Assembly: GCA_903855945.1 (NCBI GenBank)
Contig: CAIOAK010000041.1
Coordinates: forward strand, 1-63,239
Origin: an uncultured Anaeromyxobacter sp.
Lineage (GTDB): Bacteria; Myxococcota; Myxococcia; Myxococcales; Anaeromyxobacteraceae
DNA: 63,239 nucleotides
Direction of reading: 5' to 3'
In this document: in pieces, positions 29,388 to 39,200 of the stretch
Layout: each line of letters opens with the position of its first letter
Numbering within the stretch: the first letter of the stretch is position 1
Notes under the pieces: generated by a model
What the model saw: the letters and a program-made list of their open reading frames with translations, nothing else
Databases searched by the model: none
Told to the model about the DNA's origin: nothing
Translations under genes and position numbers: made by a program

Positions 29388-30254
29388 GTGCACGGGCTGC
29401 TCGACCGGCTGGCGATGGCCTTCGAGGATCGCGTCCCTCGCCTGCCCCAGCCGTGGCGGCCCGGACCCGATCTCCCCTTCGACCCGTCCGGGCCTCCCCT
29501 GCCCCTCCCCCCGCTGCGCAGGACCGCGGCGCGGGGGGCGCGGCGCGGAACCGCGGTCCTCGTACCGCCCTGGAAGATCCGCTCGACCGCGATCCTCGCG
29601 GGCTGGGTGCGGGCGCTCACGGCGCGGGGGTTCGACGTCTGGATCCCGGTGCCCCCGCTGCATCTGGAGCGCACGCCCCCCGGCGAGCGGAGCGGCGAGG
29701 GGGCGTTCACCCCCGACCTGGGGCGCACCCGCGAGGTGCTCGACACGGCGGTCCGCGAGCTGCGCGGCTGCCTCGAGGCGGCCGCCGCGGAGGGAGGTGG
29801 GGTGGCGCTCGTGGGGCTCTCGCTCGGAGCGCTCACCGCGGCCTGGGCCGCCACCGGACCGGAGCGGGTCGATGCTGCGGCGCTCGTGGCGCCCCCCGCC
29901 GACCTCGCGGCCGTCTTCCTGCGGACCGCCATCGGGAGGCGCTACGCGACGCTCGCGCGGCGGGCCGGCGCGCCCGTGCCGGAGGACGGGGAGCTCGAGC
30001 GGAGGCTCGGGTGGCTCTCGCCGCTGCACCGGACGCCCACGGCCGGTCGCCTGCTCGTCGCCGGCGGGCGGTTCGACGCCATCGCGCTCGACGGACCGGG
30101 CCGGCTGGCACGGGCGTGGAACACCCCGCTCCACGAACTCCCCCGCAGCCACCTGACGCTGCTCTTCGGGAGCCCCTCCCTGCGACGGGAGGTGGCGGAC
30201 TTCGCGGCGGCGGCCGGGTGGCCTACTTCTTCGCCGCCCGCTGCGCGTCCCTGA
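29388..30254 (+). CDS. Alpha/beta-hydrolase family protein
   Basis: A 288-residue predicted cytoplasmic hydrolase. The nucleophile elbow is GLSLG (serine at about residue 145) preceded by a hydrophobic strand (GVALV). A C-terminal His in the LPRSHLTLLF segment and an Asp in GRFDAIA can complete the triad. Family assignment is by these motifs only; the substrate is unknown. It starts at GTG without a Shine-Dalgarno sequence. Its last 32 bp overlap the 3' end of the convergent dctP gene. Confidence 0.7.
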   Translation: MHGLLDRLAMAFEDRVPRLPQPWRPGPDLPFDPSGPPLPLPPLRRTAARGARRGTAVLVPPWKIRSTAILAGWVRALTARGFDVWIPVPPLHLERTPPGERSGEGAFTPDLGRTREVLDTAVRELRGCLEAAAAEGGGVALVGLSLGALTAAWAATGPERVDAAALVAPPADLAAVFLRTAIGRRYATLARRAGAPVPEDGELERRLGWLSPLHRTPTAGRLLVAGGRFDAIALDGPGRLARAWNTPLHELPRSHLTLLFGSPSLRREVADFAAAAGWPTSSPPAARP

Positions 30255-31212
30255 GGGCCTTCACCTCGTCGAAGAAGGCGGCCGGGACGACCTCCCCGCG
30301 GACCACCGGCCACGACTTCTCGGCCATGGCCTTCCAGGGAACGGGATCGACCTTCACCACCTTGAGACCCTGCTTCTCCATGGCGGCGATCGCCTCGGCG
30401 TTCAGCTTGGCCACCTCGACGTCCACCTTTCGCCCCAGCTCCTTGGCGATGGCGACGAGCTTCGGACGGAGGTCGGCCGGGATCTTCTCCCAGGCATCCT
30501 TGCGGACCACGGTGGCGCCCACCAGCCAGCCCCAGTTCACGTCGATCATGTACGGCGCCTTCTCGAAGAGGCGTGCCGTCAGGACGTAGAGGGGAACGTT
30601 GGGGATGCACTCGATCATGCCGGTCTGCAACGAGGTGATGACGTCGGTGGAGGAGAGCACCACCGGGTTGAAGCCTGCGGCCTTCCAGGCCTTCACGCTT
30701 CCCGGGTCCCCCTCCCAGGCGAAGACCTTGGCGCCAGCCGCCTCGGCCGGGGTCTTGAAGGGCTTCGTGCAGAAGAGCTTGAGGGCCCCGATCGCGCCCC
30801 AGGTGAGGGGAACGTACCCCTTCTTCTCGAGCAGCGCGTCGAGCTTGGGCTCGAGGATCGGGAGCGCCCGTTCCAGCTCGGCGGCCGAGTCGAACATGAG
30901 CGGCACGGCGAGCGCGGTCGGCTCGGCGGCGATGTCGTGGAGCCCGATGGTGGTGACGGCGGCGCCCTGCAGCTGCCCCACCGCCATCTTGCGGATCATC
31001 TCCCCCTCGTTGCCCTGGGTCCCGCCCGCGTAGACGCGGAGCAGCACGCTCCCGCCGGAGGTCTGCTTCCACCGCTCGGACATCTCCTTCAGGAGCTCGT
31101 GCCAGGTGGAGCCGTTGGGGGCGAGCGTTCCCAGCTTGATCTGGACCTGCTGGGCGAGCGCGGGCGCGGCGAGGGAGGCGATCGCGGCGGCGAGGAGGAT
31201 CTTCTTCTTCAC
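30223..31212 (-). CDS. dctP: TRAP transporter solute-binding protein (DctP/TatP family)
   Basis: A 329-residue periplasmic binding protein. The signal peptide (1-20, ending ALA) precedes QQVQIKLGTLAPNGSTWHELL, and the RVYAGGTQGNEGEMIRKM segment is characteristic of the DctP/TAXI-like P-subunits. The GTG at 31212 has GGAGA about 8 nt upstream. It lies 17 bp after tatT on the same strand and opposite the fused membrane gene dctQM, completing a TRAP transporter. The ligand is unknown. Confidence 0.9.
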   Translation of the reverse strand: MKKKILLAAAIASLAAPALAQQVQIKLGTLAPNGSTWHELLKEMSERWKQTSGGSVLLRVYAGGTQGNEGEMIRKMAVGQLQGAAVTTIGLHDIAAEPTALAVPLMFDSAAELERALPILEPKLDALLEKKGYVPLTWGAIGALKLFCTKPFKTPAEAAGAKVFAWEGDPGSVKAWKAAGFNPVVLSSTDVITSLQTGMIECIPNVPLYVLTARLFEKAPYMIDVNWGWLVGATVVRKDAWEKIPADLRPKLVAIAKELGRKVDVEVAKLNAEAIAAMEKQGLKVVKVDPVPWKAMAEKSWPVVRGEVVPAAFFDEVKALRDAQRAAKK

Positions 31213-31229
31213 TTTGGGTATCTCCGATC

Positions 31230-32144
31230 TCAGGCGAAGAGGTCGTCGACGTGGGCCAGGAGCAGGCGGGCGCGCCGCTGGGCGATCAGGTTGGCGAGCC
31301 GGTGCTCGGGCGCGGAATCGACGTCGAAGGCGATGACCCGGCGGAGCTCGGCCTCGTAGGCGGCCCGGTCCTGCTGCTGGACCAGCACGCTCTCCGCCCA
31401 GGAGACCCGGACCCCGAGCTTCTTCCCGCCGGAGAGGGCGAGCGCCCGATCGAGGTGGCGCCGGGCCACCGCCGGACCGCCGCCATCTGCGGCGCTGCGC
31501 CCGCCGTCGTAGGTCACGAAGAACTCGTGGAAGGCACCGTGGTCGAACGCCTCGTCGAGGGCCAGGCCTCGGCGCATCATCGCCACCGGCGCGGGCAGCT
31601 CGGAGACGAGCTGCATGTCCGACTTGCCGTCGGAGATGGCCATGGCCCAGGCGGCCGCGGTCCAGTAGAGGAGTTCGGCGTCCTCCGGGTTCACCCGGGC
31701 CAGCGCCGCGTCCAGGTCGCGCGCGCCGCGGAGGCTCTTCGCCAGGCCGGGGTAGCGAACGTCCAGCCCGCGCAGCCCGTAGTCCCGCGCCCGGAGGAAG
31801 AGCTTGCGCGCCCGGTCCCGCCCGGCCCGGGCCTCGGCGGAGCGCCCCTCCATCTCGGCGGCGTCGGCGTCCTGCTGGACGAAGGCGTAGGCGTACTGGG
31901 TGAAGTTCGCGGTGAGCGCCTTCAGGAGCTCCACGTCGTCCGGAAGGGTGACGAGGAGCGACTCCATCGTCTTCAGCGCGAAGGGGACCGCGGCGCGGAC
32001 GAGCTCGGGGTCCTCGTCGCGGGCGAAGGTGTCGCCGCTGCCGGTGAATGCACTCGCGGCGATCTTCGCTCCCGTCGTCTTGCACGCGGAGAGGAGGAGC
32101 GGCGCCAGGGTGGCGAGAAGGAGCCTATTTTTCCAGGGTTTCAC
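31230..32144 (-). CDS. TatT-family TRAP-associated lipoprotein
   Basis: A 304-residue predicted lipoprotein with leader ending LLLSAC. The rest is all-helical and TPR-like, with the KTTGAKIAASAF and AVPFALKTMESLL start and YAYAFVQQDAD segment typical of the TatT family. TatT was described in Treponema pallidum as a periplasmic trimer that binds the P-subunit and may pass hydrophobic ligands to it. I chose GTG at 32144 because it begins the lipoprotein leader; an ATG 15 codons upstream is possible. It is the first gene of tatT-dctP. Confidence 0.85.
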   Translation of the reverse strand: MKPWKNRLLLATLAPLLLSACKTTGAKIAASAFTGSGDTFARDEDPELVRAAVPFALKTMESLLVTLPDDVELLKALTANFTQYAYAFVQQDADAAEMEGRSAEARAGRDRARKLFLRARDYGLRGLDVRYPGLAKSLRGARDLDAALARVNPEDAELLYWTAAAWAMAISDGKSDMQLVSELPAPVAMMRRGLALDEAFDHGAFHEFFVTYDGGRSAADGGGPAVARRHLDRALALSGGKKLGVRVSWAESVLVQQQDRAAYEAELRRVIAFDVDSAPEHRLANLIAQRRARLLLAHVDDLFA

Positions 32145-32215
32145 ATGGACTCGCGTGTTACTTGTATTCGCCTCGTCGCGCGGGGGCAACGCTCCCCTTT
32201 CCTTATGGCGAAACC
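32145..32215. promoter_or_regulatory. Divergent promoter region of the TRAP transporter
   Basis: This 71-bp gap separates tatT-dctP (minus) from dctQM (plus), so both halves of one transporter can be controlled together. It is AT-richer at its left (around 32155-32170). A short GGGGG/CCCC hairpin followed by TTTCCTT (about 32191-32206) lies just before dctQM and could be a weak attenuator; no Shine-Dalgarno sequence is obvious for dctQM. Confidence 0.35.
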
Positions 32216-34210
32216 ATGACCGGATCCGCGAATTTGCCGGACATCACGCCCCCGTCGGGTGGGGGGACGTCCGTCCCGGCGGGGCCGTGGCGCCGGGGAT
32301 GGACCCTCGTGAAGCGGGGCGGCACAGGCGTCGGCGACCTCTTCGTCGTGGTCGTGCTCCTCGCCATGGTCTCCATGCCGGTGGCCTCCGCCCTGTGGCG
32401 CCGGTTCACGGGGCAGTCGATCACGAGCGCCACGGTGCTCGTCCAGCACCTCACCCTCTGGGTCGGGTTCCTGGGGGCCCTGCTCGCCACGCGGACCGAC
32501 AAGCACCTCCACCTCACCACGCTCGACCTCTTCCCGGCGGGTCGCGGCCAGGAGGCGGCCCGGGTCTTCACGAAGTTCGTCTCGGCCGCGGTGACCGCGG
32601 TGCTCGCCTACGCCTCGGCGCGGCTCGTCCACGCCGAGAGCGAGGCGCGGATGGTGGTGGGGGGCGTCCCCTTCTGGTGGAGCATGTCGGTCATGCCGGT
32701 GTCGCTCGCCGCCATGTCGGTCACCTTCGTCTGGAAGTCCGGCAGGGGTCCCCGCCGGTGGATGCTGCGGACGGCGGGGTTCCTGGTGATCGCCTTCACG
32801 CTCCTCTGGGGCGCCGCGGCGCTGCCCGACCCGGTGGGCTGGCCGCTCGATGTCCTCGGAGCGCCCGGGCGGGCGTTCACGGCGCTCTCCTCCCTCGTCG
32901 GCAAGGCCCTCGGACCGCTCGCCACCCCGGGGGCGCTCGTGTGGACCTTCGGCGCCGCCGTGGCCCTCGCCTTCCTCCTCGGAGCGCCGGTCTTCGTGGG
33001 CATGGCGGGGCTCGCCATGGTGCTCTTCGTGAAGGACGCCACGCCGGTGGCGGCCGTCCCCACCCAGACCTTCACCCTCGTCTCCTCCTCCACACTGGCC
33101 GCCATCCCGCTGCTCACCGTGGCCGGGTACGTGCTCGCCGAGGGGGGTGCCGCGCAGCGGCTCGTGCGCGCCTACCGGGGGCTCTTCGGCTGGATGCCGG
33201 GCGGCCTGGCGGTCATGTCGGTGGCCGTCGCGGCGATCTTCACCACCTTCACCGGCGCCTCGGGCGTCACCATCCTGGCGCTGGGCGGCCTGCTCCTCCC
33301 CTCGTTGCTCGAGGACGGGTACCCGGAGGGATTCTCGGTGGGGCTGGTCACCGCGGCCGGCTCCCTGGGCCTCCTCTTCCCACCTTCACTGCCAGTGATA
33401 CTTTACGGGGTCGTGGCGGGCACGGCCATCGAGGATCTCTTCATCGGCGGCCTCGTCCCCGGCATCCTCATGATCCTGCTGGTGGCCGCCTACGGGGTCT
33501 GGATGGGGGTCCGGTGCAAGGCCCCGCGGCAGCGGTTCCAGCCCCGGGAGGCGCTGCGATCCCTCTGGGAGGCGAAGTGGGACCTCGGGCTGCCCACGCT
33601 GGTGGTGGTCGTGGTCCTGTCCGGCTTCGCCACCATCGTGGAGGCCTCGGCCATCGCCGCCGCCTACGCGCTCGTGGTCGAGATGGTCGTCTTCCGGGAG
33701 CTCAAGCCCTTCTCGGATCTGCCCCGGGTGCTGCTCGACGCCGGGACGCTGGTGGGAAGCGTCCTCATCCTGCTCGGCGTGGCGCTCGGGCTGACCAGCT
33801 GGTTCGTCGACGCCGAGATCCCCACGCAGCTCGTCGCCTGGATGACCACCCACGTGAAGAGCCCGGCGCTCTTCCTGCTCATGCTGAACGTGGTGCTGCT
33901 CGTGCTCGGGAGCGTGCTCGAGATCTACTCCGCCATCGTGGTGGTGGCCCCGCTCGTGGCGCCGCTGGGCGTGGCCTACGGCATCGACCCCGTCCACCTG
34001 GGTGTGGTCTTCCTCGCCAACCTGGAGCTGGGGTTCCTGCTCCCGCCCATGGGGCTGAACCTCTTCCTCTCCGCCCAGCGCTTCGGGAAGCCCTTGCCCT
34101 TCGTCTACAAGAAGGCCTTCCCGTTCCTCGTCATCATGTCGGCAGGCGTGCTCCTCGTCACCTATCTCGAGCCCATCACCACCGGCGTGGTCCGCCTGGT
34201 GAAGGGGTAG
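32216..34210 (+). CDS. TRAP transporter fused small and large membrane subunits (DctQM)
   Basis: A 664-residue protein with about 17 hydrophobic segments. Residues about 30-215 are the four-helix DctQ-like subunit (VVVVLLAMVSMPVASALWRRF onward, with the QHLTLWVGFLGALLATRTDKHL signature). After a linker, residues about 230-660 are the DctM-like translocator, with FTTFTGASGVTILALGGLLLP and the PPSLPVILYGV segment, and the closing ELGFLLPPMGLNLFL motif. Fusion of Q and M is known in TatPT systems. A palindrome and rare codons lie inside it at 33385-33399. Confidence 0.92.
   Translation: MTGSANLPDITPPSGGGTSVPAGPWRRGWTLVKRGGTGVGDLFVVVVLLAMVSMPVASALWRRFTGQSITSATVLVQHLTLWVGFLGALLATRTDKHLHLTTLDLFPAGRGQEAARVFTKFVSAAVTAVLAYASARLVHAESEARMVVGGVPFWWSMSVMPVSLAAMSVTFVWKSGRGPRRWMLRTAGFLVIAFTLLWGAAALPDPVGWPLDVLGAPGRAFTALSSLVGKALGPLATPGALVWTFGAAVALAFLLGAPVFVGMAGLAMVLFVKDATPVAAVPTQTFTLVSSSTLAAIPLLTVAGYVLAEGGAAQRLVRAYRGLFGWMPGGLAVMSVAVAAIFTTFTGASGVTILALGGLLLPSLLEDGYPEGFSVGLVTAAGSLGLLFPPSLPVILYGVVAGTAIEDLFIGGLVPGILMILLVAAYGVWMGVRCKAPRQRFQPREALRSLWEAKWDLGLPTLVVVVVLSGFATIVEASAIAAAYALVVEMVVFRELKPFSDLPRVLLDAGTLVGSVLILLGVALGLTSWFVDAEIPTQLVAWMTTHVKSPALFLLMLNVVLLVLGSVLEIYSAIVVVAPLVAPLGVAYGIDPVHLGVVFLANLELGFLLPPMGLNLFLSAQRFGKPLPFVYKKAFPFLVIMSAGVLLVTYLEPITTGVVRLVKG
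33385..33399. repeat. Intragenic palindrome, site 2 (TTCACT-N3-AGTGAT)
   Basis: TTCACT-GCC-AGTGAT lies inside dctQM. It coincides with the codons ATA, CTT, rare in this genome, immediately to its right. It shares its core with sites at 3952, 49402 and 58993. Confidence 0.6.
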
Positions 34211-34904
34211 GTCCGGGCCAGCCCTCCCGCAGCACGAAGAGGGCGAAGGTGACGGCCCAGGCCCCCACCACGTCGATCGCGTAGTGGATGTGGGAGAGGA
34301 ACACCGACGCCGACACCAGGAGGGTCGCCGCGAGGGCCACCGGCGCGAAGCGCGACCGGCCCCGGAGGTAGAGCCACAGCAGGAACGTGGTGGCCACGTG
34401 GCCGGAGAAGAACAGGTCCTTCGTGAGGTACGCGGCGATGGCCCCCCGCTCGAAGACCCCGGCCGGCGTGAGCAGCTCGAGGTAGGCCTCGAGGAAGCCG
34501 CGCGAGGCGATGCCGGGGCCGGCGTGGGCCGGATCGGGGGGGCCCATGCCCGTGAGCGCGATGGTGACGCCCCGGGCGATCGACACGAGCCCTCCGGTGA
34601 CCATGTAGCGGACCCAGCGGCGCGGCTCGTTCCAGAGGAGCAGCGCGGCGAGCGGCAGGTAGGCGAGGAGCCACAGCCAGTAGTTGGCCCGGTCGATCCA
34701 GGGAACGTAGGGGACCTGCGCCAGGATCAGGTCGGGGAGCGTGGGCGCCGGGCGCATCTCGGCCCAGAGCGCCAGCGCCGTCATGAGGGCGTAGGCCGCG
34801 TAGCGGAAGAGGAGCGCCCCGGCCACCGATGGCCAGAGGGCGAGGATGGCGCGCGGACCGGTGGCGACGGATCCGGTCCCGTCGCGGCCCGCCCCGCCGG
34901 TCAC
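34176..34904 (-). CDS. PAP2_C / sphingomyelin-synthase-like membrane phosphotransferase
   Basis: A 242-residue membrane protein with about six hydrophobic segments. The motif KDLFFSGHVATTFLLWL (162-178) matches the D3 motif of sphingomyelin synthases and SHIHYAIDVVGAW (204-216) the D4 motif; the region IARGVTIALTGMGPPDP (109-125) resembles D2. Together these supply the His-His-Asp catalytic triad of this branch of lipid phosphatases. It could move or remove a lipid head group. The GTG start overlaps the TolC-like gene stop in GTGA, so it is the last gene of the efflux operon. Its end overlaps dctQM by 35 bp. Confidence 0.75.
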   Translation of the reverse strand: MTGGAGRDGTGSVATGPRAILALWPSVAGALLFRYAAYALMTALALWAEMRPAPTLPDLILAQVPYVPWIDRANYWLWLLAYLPLAALLLWNEPRRWVRYMVTGGLVSIARGVTIALTGMGPPDPAHAGPGIASRGFLEAYLELLTPAGVFERGAIAAYLTKDLFFSGHVATTFLLWLYLRGRSRFAPVALAATLLVSASVFLSHIHYAIDVVGAWAVTFALFVLREGWPGPTPSPGGPRRW

Positions 34905-36238
34905 GGGAAGCGGCCGGCCGCCGACAGGAGGTCGAGGTTGGCCTGCCGGACGGCGTCCTCGGCGATGACGGCCGTGGTGGCCGCGTCGCGCGCGCGCCGC
35001 TCGGCGTCGATCACCTCGAGGTTGCTCGTGGCGCCGGCCCGCCAGGCCTGGTTCGCCAGGTCGAGGGCGATGGCCGCGCTCGTGGCTCCCTTGCGGGCGG
35101 CGTCGTAGCCGGCGTAGGCATAGCGCATCGACTCGAAGGAGAGGCGGACCTCCGAGCGGGCCTGCCGGATCAGGCCTGCGAGCGACTCGTCCGCCTCGAC
35201 CGACAGCGCATTCCGCTCCTTCGCCTGACCCGGCCGCAGGCCGCCCTCGTAGACGGGGAAGGCGAGGAGGAAGGTCGCCACCCAGCCCGACGGCGGGGTG
35301 GGATCGACGGCGTTGGTCTGCACGTAGCCCTGGAACCCACCCGTCACCGTGGGGAGCCAGTCGGACCAGCTGTCCTGCCACGTCGCCCGGGCGAGGTCGG
35401 CCTTCCCCGCGGAGGCCTTCACGTCCTGGCGCACGGCCACGCCCTTCTCGGCCTGCTCGAGGTCCGGGTAGAACTTCACCTCGGGCACCCCGGTGGAGTC
35501 GAGGGGCCCGTTCCCCCCGCAGATGACGCCCAAAGCCTCCCGCCCCCGCGCGAGCAGCGCCCTCGCCGCCTGCAGCTGCACCTCGGCCGCCCAGCGCTCC
35601 TGCTCGGCCCGCTTCACGTCGAGCTCGTTCCCCACCCCGCCCTTGCGCCGGGCGATCGCGTACTCCTCGTGCGCCACGCCGACCTTCACCGCGCTCTCGC
35701 TCACGTCGACGGCCCGGTGGGCCGCCACCACGGTGAGGTAGGCACGGGCCGCGGTGATGGCCACGGTGCGCTGGACGTCGGCGTCCGACAGCCTGGCGAC
35801 GTCCACGCCCTCGGCCGCGTGGGCCCAGTTGTACCAGCGAGACGCCGCGAGAAGCGGCATGGTGGCCGTGGCGGTCGCCTGCAGCGACTGGCCGGGCTGG
35901 ACCAGGCGTCCCGCCAGGATGCGGTCGTGGTCGAGGATGACCCAGGATCCGCCCACCACGACGAGGGGGAGCGAGGCGGCGCGGGCCTGACCGAGGAGCC
36001 CGTCGGTGCGGACGATCTCCTGCGCGGCGATGAGGGCGCTCGTGTTGTGGGCGAGGGCCCGCTTCACCGCATCGTCGAAGGTGACGGGCTCGGCCGCGCC
36101 GATCCGGGCGGACAGGACGACGTCCGGGGCAGGCGCGAGCGCCGGGGGAAGTCCTCCCTGGGTGGGGAGGGAGATGTTCTGGGCCCCGGCGAGTGCGGGG
36201 AGGATCGCCGCGAGGGCGAGGGCGAAATTCCGGATCAC
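34901..36238 (-). CDS. TolC-family outer-membrane efflux protein
   Basis: A 445-residue exported protein with a leader (VIRNFALALAAILPALAGAQ) and the internal duplication of long coiled-coil helices expected of TolC-like channels, including VTFDDAVKRALAHNTSALIAAQE and a second repeat around GVAVRQDVKASAGKADLARATW. It is the outer-membrane exit duct of the RND pump encoded just upstream. The GTG start overlaps the RND stop (GTGA), and its own stop overlaps the PAP2-like gene. Confidence 0.88.
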   Translation of the reverse strand: MIRNFALALAAILPALAGAQNISLPTQGGLPPALAPAPDVVLSARIGAAEPVTFDDAVKRALAHNTSALIAAQEIVRTDGLLGQARAASLPLVVVGGSWVILDHDRILAGRLVQPGQSLQATATATMPLLAASRWYNWAHAAEGVDVARLSDADVQRTVAITAARAYLTVVAAHRAVDVSESAVKVGVAHEEYAIARRKGGVGNELDVKRAEQERWAAEVQLQAARALLARGREALGVICGGNGPLDSTGVPEVKFYPDLEQAEKGVAVRQDVKASAGKADLARATWQDSWSDWLPTVTGGFQGYVQTNAVDPTPPSGWVATFLLAFPVYEGGLRPGQAKERNALSVEADESLAGLIRQARSEVRLSFESMRYAYAGYDAARKGATSAAIALDLANQAWRAGATSNLEVIDAERRARDAATTAVIAEDAVRQANLDLLSAAGRFP

Positions 36239-39200
36239 GTTGCTGCCTCCACGGAACCCTCTTCCGGGTCCGCCTCGTCCCCGCCCGGCGCCGGCTTCTC
36301 GAAGCGGGCGAGCAGCGTGTAGAGCGCAGGGATGAGGAACAGGGTGAAGAAGGTCGAGACGGTGAGACCGCCGATGACGGCGCGCGCCAGCGGCATGTTG
36401 GCCTCGCTGCCTTCCCCGAAACCCATCGCCATGGGGAGCAGGCCGGCGATGGTGGCGATGGTGGTCATGAGGATGGGGCGGAGCCGCGTCTTGCCGGCCT
36501 GCACGGTGGCCTCCACGAGCGGCCGGCCGCGCTCCCGCAGGACGCGCGCGAAGTCGACGAGCAGCACGCCGTTCGAGACCACGATCCCCACCATCATGAT
36601 GATGCCCATGAAGCTGTTCACGTTGAGTGTCGTGCCGGTCGTCCAGAGCGCCAGGAAGACGCCGCTCACGCCCAGCGGGACCGAGAACATGATGACGAGC
36701 GGGTCGAGCAGCGACCGGAACTGCGAGGCGAGGATCATGTAGACGAGCGCGAGCGCCATGAGGGCCGCGAAGCGCAGGCTGCCGAAGGCCTCCCGCTGCG
36801 CCTGGGTCTGGCCGGAGAGCTGCACCGTGAAGCCCTCGGGGGGCGGGATCTCCTCGATCACCTTCTCCACCGCTCCGCTGGCCGTGCCCAGATCCACGCC
36901 CGGGGCGGTGTTGGCGGTCACGTCCACGATGCGCTGGAGGTACTTCCGGTTCACCTGCACCGGGCCGGCGGAGCGGGTCACCCGGGCCACGCTGGCGAGC
37001 GGCAGAACCGAGCCGTCCCCGGCCTTCACGAGCACGTCCTGGAGATCGGGGACCTCGTCGCGCCCCTCGTTGCCGAGCCGGACGTTGATGAAATACTGGT
37101 TGCCGCTCTTGGGATCGGTGAAGGGGACCGGGGCGAACTGCGTGTTCCCGACCAGGCTGCTCAGGACGGACTGGGCCACCTGCTGCTCGGTCACCCCCAG
37201 CATGCCGGCCTTCTCGCGGTCCACCACCACGTCGAGCTCCGGGTAGTTCTCCTCCCGGGAGATCTGGAGGTCGGTGAGGAGCGGCTGCCCCGACGCGCCG
37301 GACAGCGCCCGGAGACCGGGGACGAGCCGCTTCGCGTAGGCGCTTCCCGCGTCGAGATCGTAGCCCACGATCTCCACGTCGATGGGGGCCGCGGCGCCGA
37401 AGTTGAGGATGCGCCTCACGATCCCGCCCACGAACAGGTAGGACTGCACGCCCGGGATGGCGTCGCGGAGTGCGCTGCGCACCTTGTCGGCGGCCTGCTC
37501 GTCGCTGATGGGGCGCTGGGTGTGGGGCACGAGGTAGGTGCTCACGGTCCCGGTGTGGGGCCCGGTGTTGGAGGTGAAGAGGGCCGAGCGTCCGGTAGGC
37601 AGCCCCACCGTGGCGATGAGCGTGGTGGCGGCCGGCTCTCCATCGGACGACTTCACGTCCTTCAGGGAGCCGCGGATGGTGTCCTCGATCCGGCGGGTGA
37701 CGTCCTCGGAGCGCTCCACCCGCGTTCCCACCGGCCCCTTGAAGATGACCTGGAACTGGCTCTCGTCGGTCTGCGGGAAGAACTCGGTGCCGATGCGCCC
37801 CACGATCCCGAGCGAGGCCACGAAGAAGAGCAGGATCCCCACGATCACCTTGCCCCGGTTCCGGAGCACCCATTCGAGCGAGCGCGCGTAGGCCTCGTCG
37901 AGACGGTTCAGCTGGGCGGTGATGCGCCGGGCGAAGCCCTGCTGCCCCATGTGACGCCCGCCCCGGTCCAGGTACTTGAGGCAGAGGATGGGGGTGACCG
38001 TGCGGGAGACGAAGAAGCTCATCATGAGCGCGAAGGCGATGGTGAGCGCCAGCGGGATGAAGAGATTCCGGGCCACGCCGGTGAGGAAGACCACCGGGAA
38101 GAAGACCACCACGGTGGTGACGGTGGAGACGAAGATGGGCATCGCCACCTCCTGGGCGGCGGCGAGCACGGCGCTCCTCCGGTCGCCCCCCATCTCCAGA
38201 TGGCGGTGGATGTTCTCGAGCTCCACGATGGAGTCGTCCACGAGCCGCCCCACGCCGAGCGCCAGTCCACCCAGGGTGAAGACGTTGAGGGTCTGGCCCG
38301 AGAAGTAGAGCAGCACGAAGGTGGCGACGATGGAGAGCGGGATGGCCACCGCGATGATCCCGGTGGCCGACCAGCTGGCCAGGAAGAGCAGGATCACCAG
38401 GATGGCGAGGCCGCTGCCCCAGAGGGCCTCGTGCTCCAGCGAGGAGATGGCGGCCCGGATGTAGGCCGACTGGTCGAAGGAGACGGTGAGCTTCACGCTG
38501 GGCGGCACGCCGCGGAGCCTGGGCAGCGCCTTTCGCAGCTCGTCCACCACCTCGACGGTGTTCGCGCCCGGCTGCTTCAGGATGCGGAAGTAGACGCCCC
38601 GCGACCCGTTCACCCGGGCGATCTCGGTCTGGTCGGCGGTCCCGTCCACCACCTGCGCCACGTCGGAGATCCGCACCGGCGCGCCCCGCTCGTTCCCGGT
38701 GCCCTTCACGCCGGGGCGCAGGACCACGTCGCGGAGCGGGCGGGCCGCGCCCACCTGGGTGTTGGAGAAGACGTTGTAGTCCCGGTCGCCGGCCCGCAGC
38801 GTGCCGGACGGCAGGAGGAGGTTCGACGCGCGGACCGTGTTCACCACGTCGAGCACGGTGAGGCCGCGGGAGCGGAGCGCGTCGTTCGCGACCAGCACCT
38901 GGATCTCCCGGATCTTGCCGCCGCCGATGGGGGCGCTCGCCACCCCCTTGATGCGCTCGAGCTGCGGCTCGACCACGTTGTAGCCGAGGTCGTAGAGCTC
39001 CTTCTCGTCGAGCCCCTCGGCGCTCAGGGAGACGAGCGCCACCGGGATGTCGGCCACGTTGAACTTCACGATGAAGGGCTGGTCGATACCGGGGGGCAAC
39101 TGGTTCAGGATCTGTGCGACCCGCTGCTGGACCTCGAACTGCGCGTTGTCGAGGTTGGTGCCGTACTGGAACCAGACGGTGACCGCGGAGAAGCCCTGCT

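Noticed and set aside
32191-32206. GGGGG/CCCC hairpin with T run before dctQM as a terminator
   Set aside because: The stem is too short to assign, and it lies just upstream of a gene start; it is mentioned only as a weak attenuator possibility.
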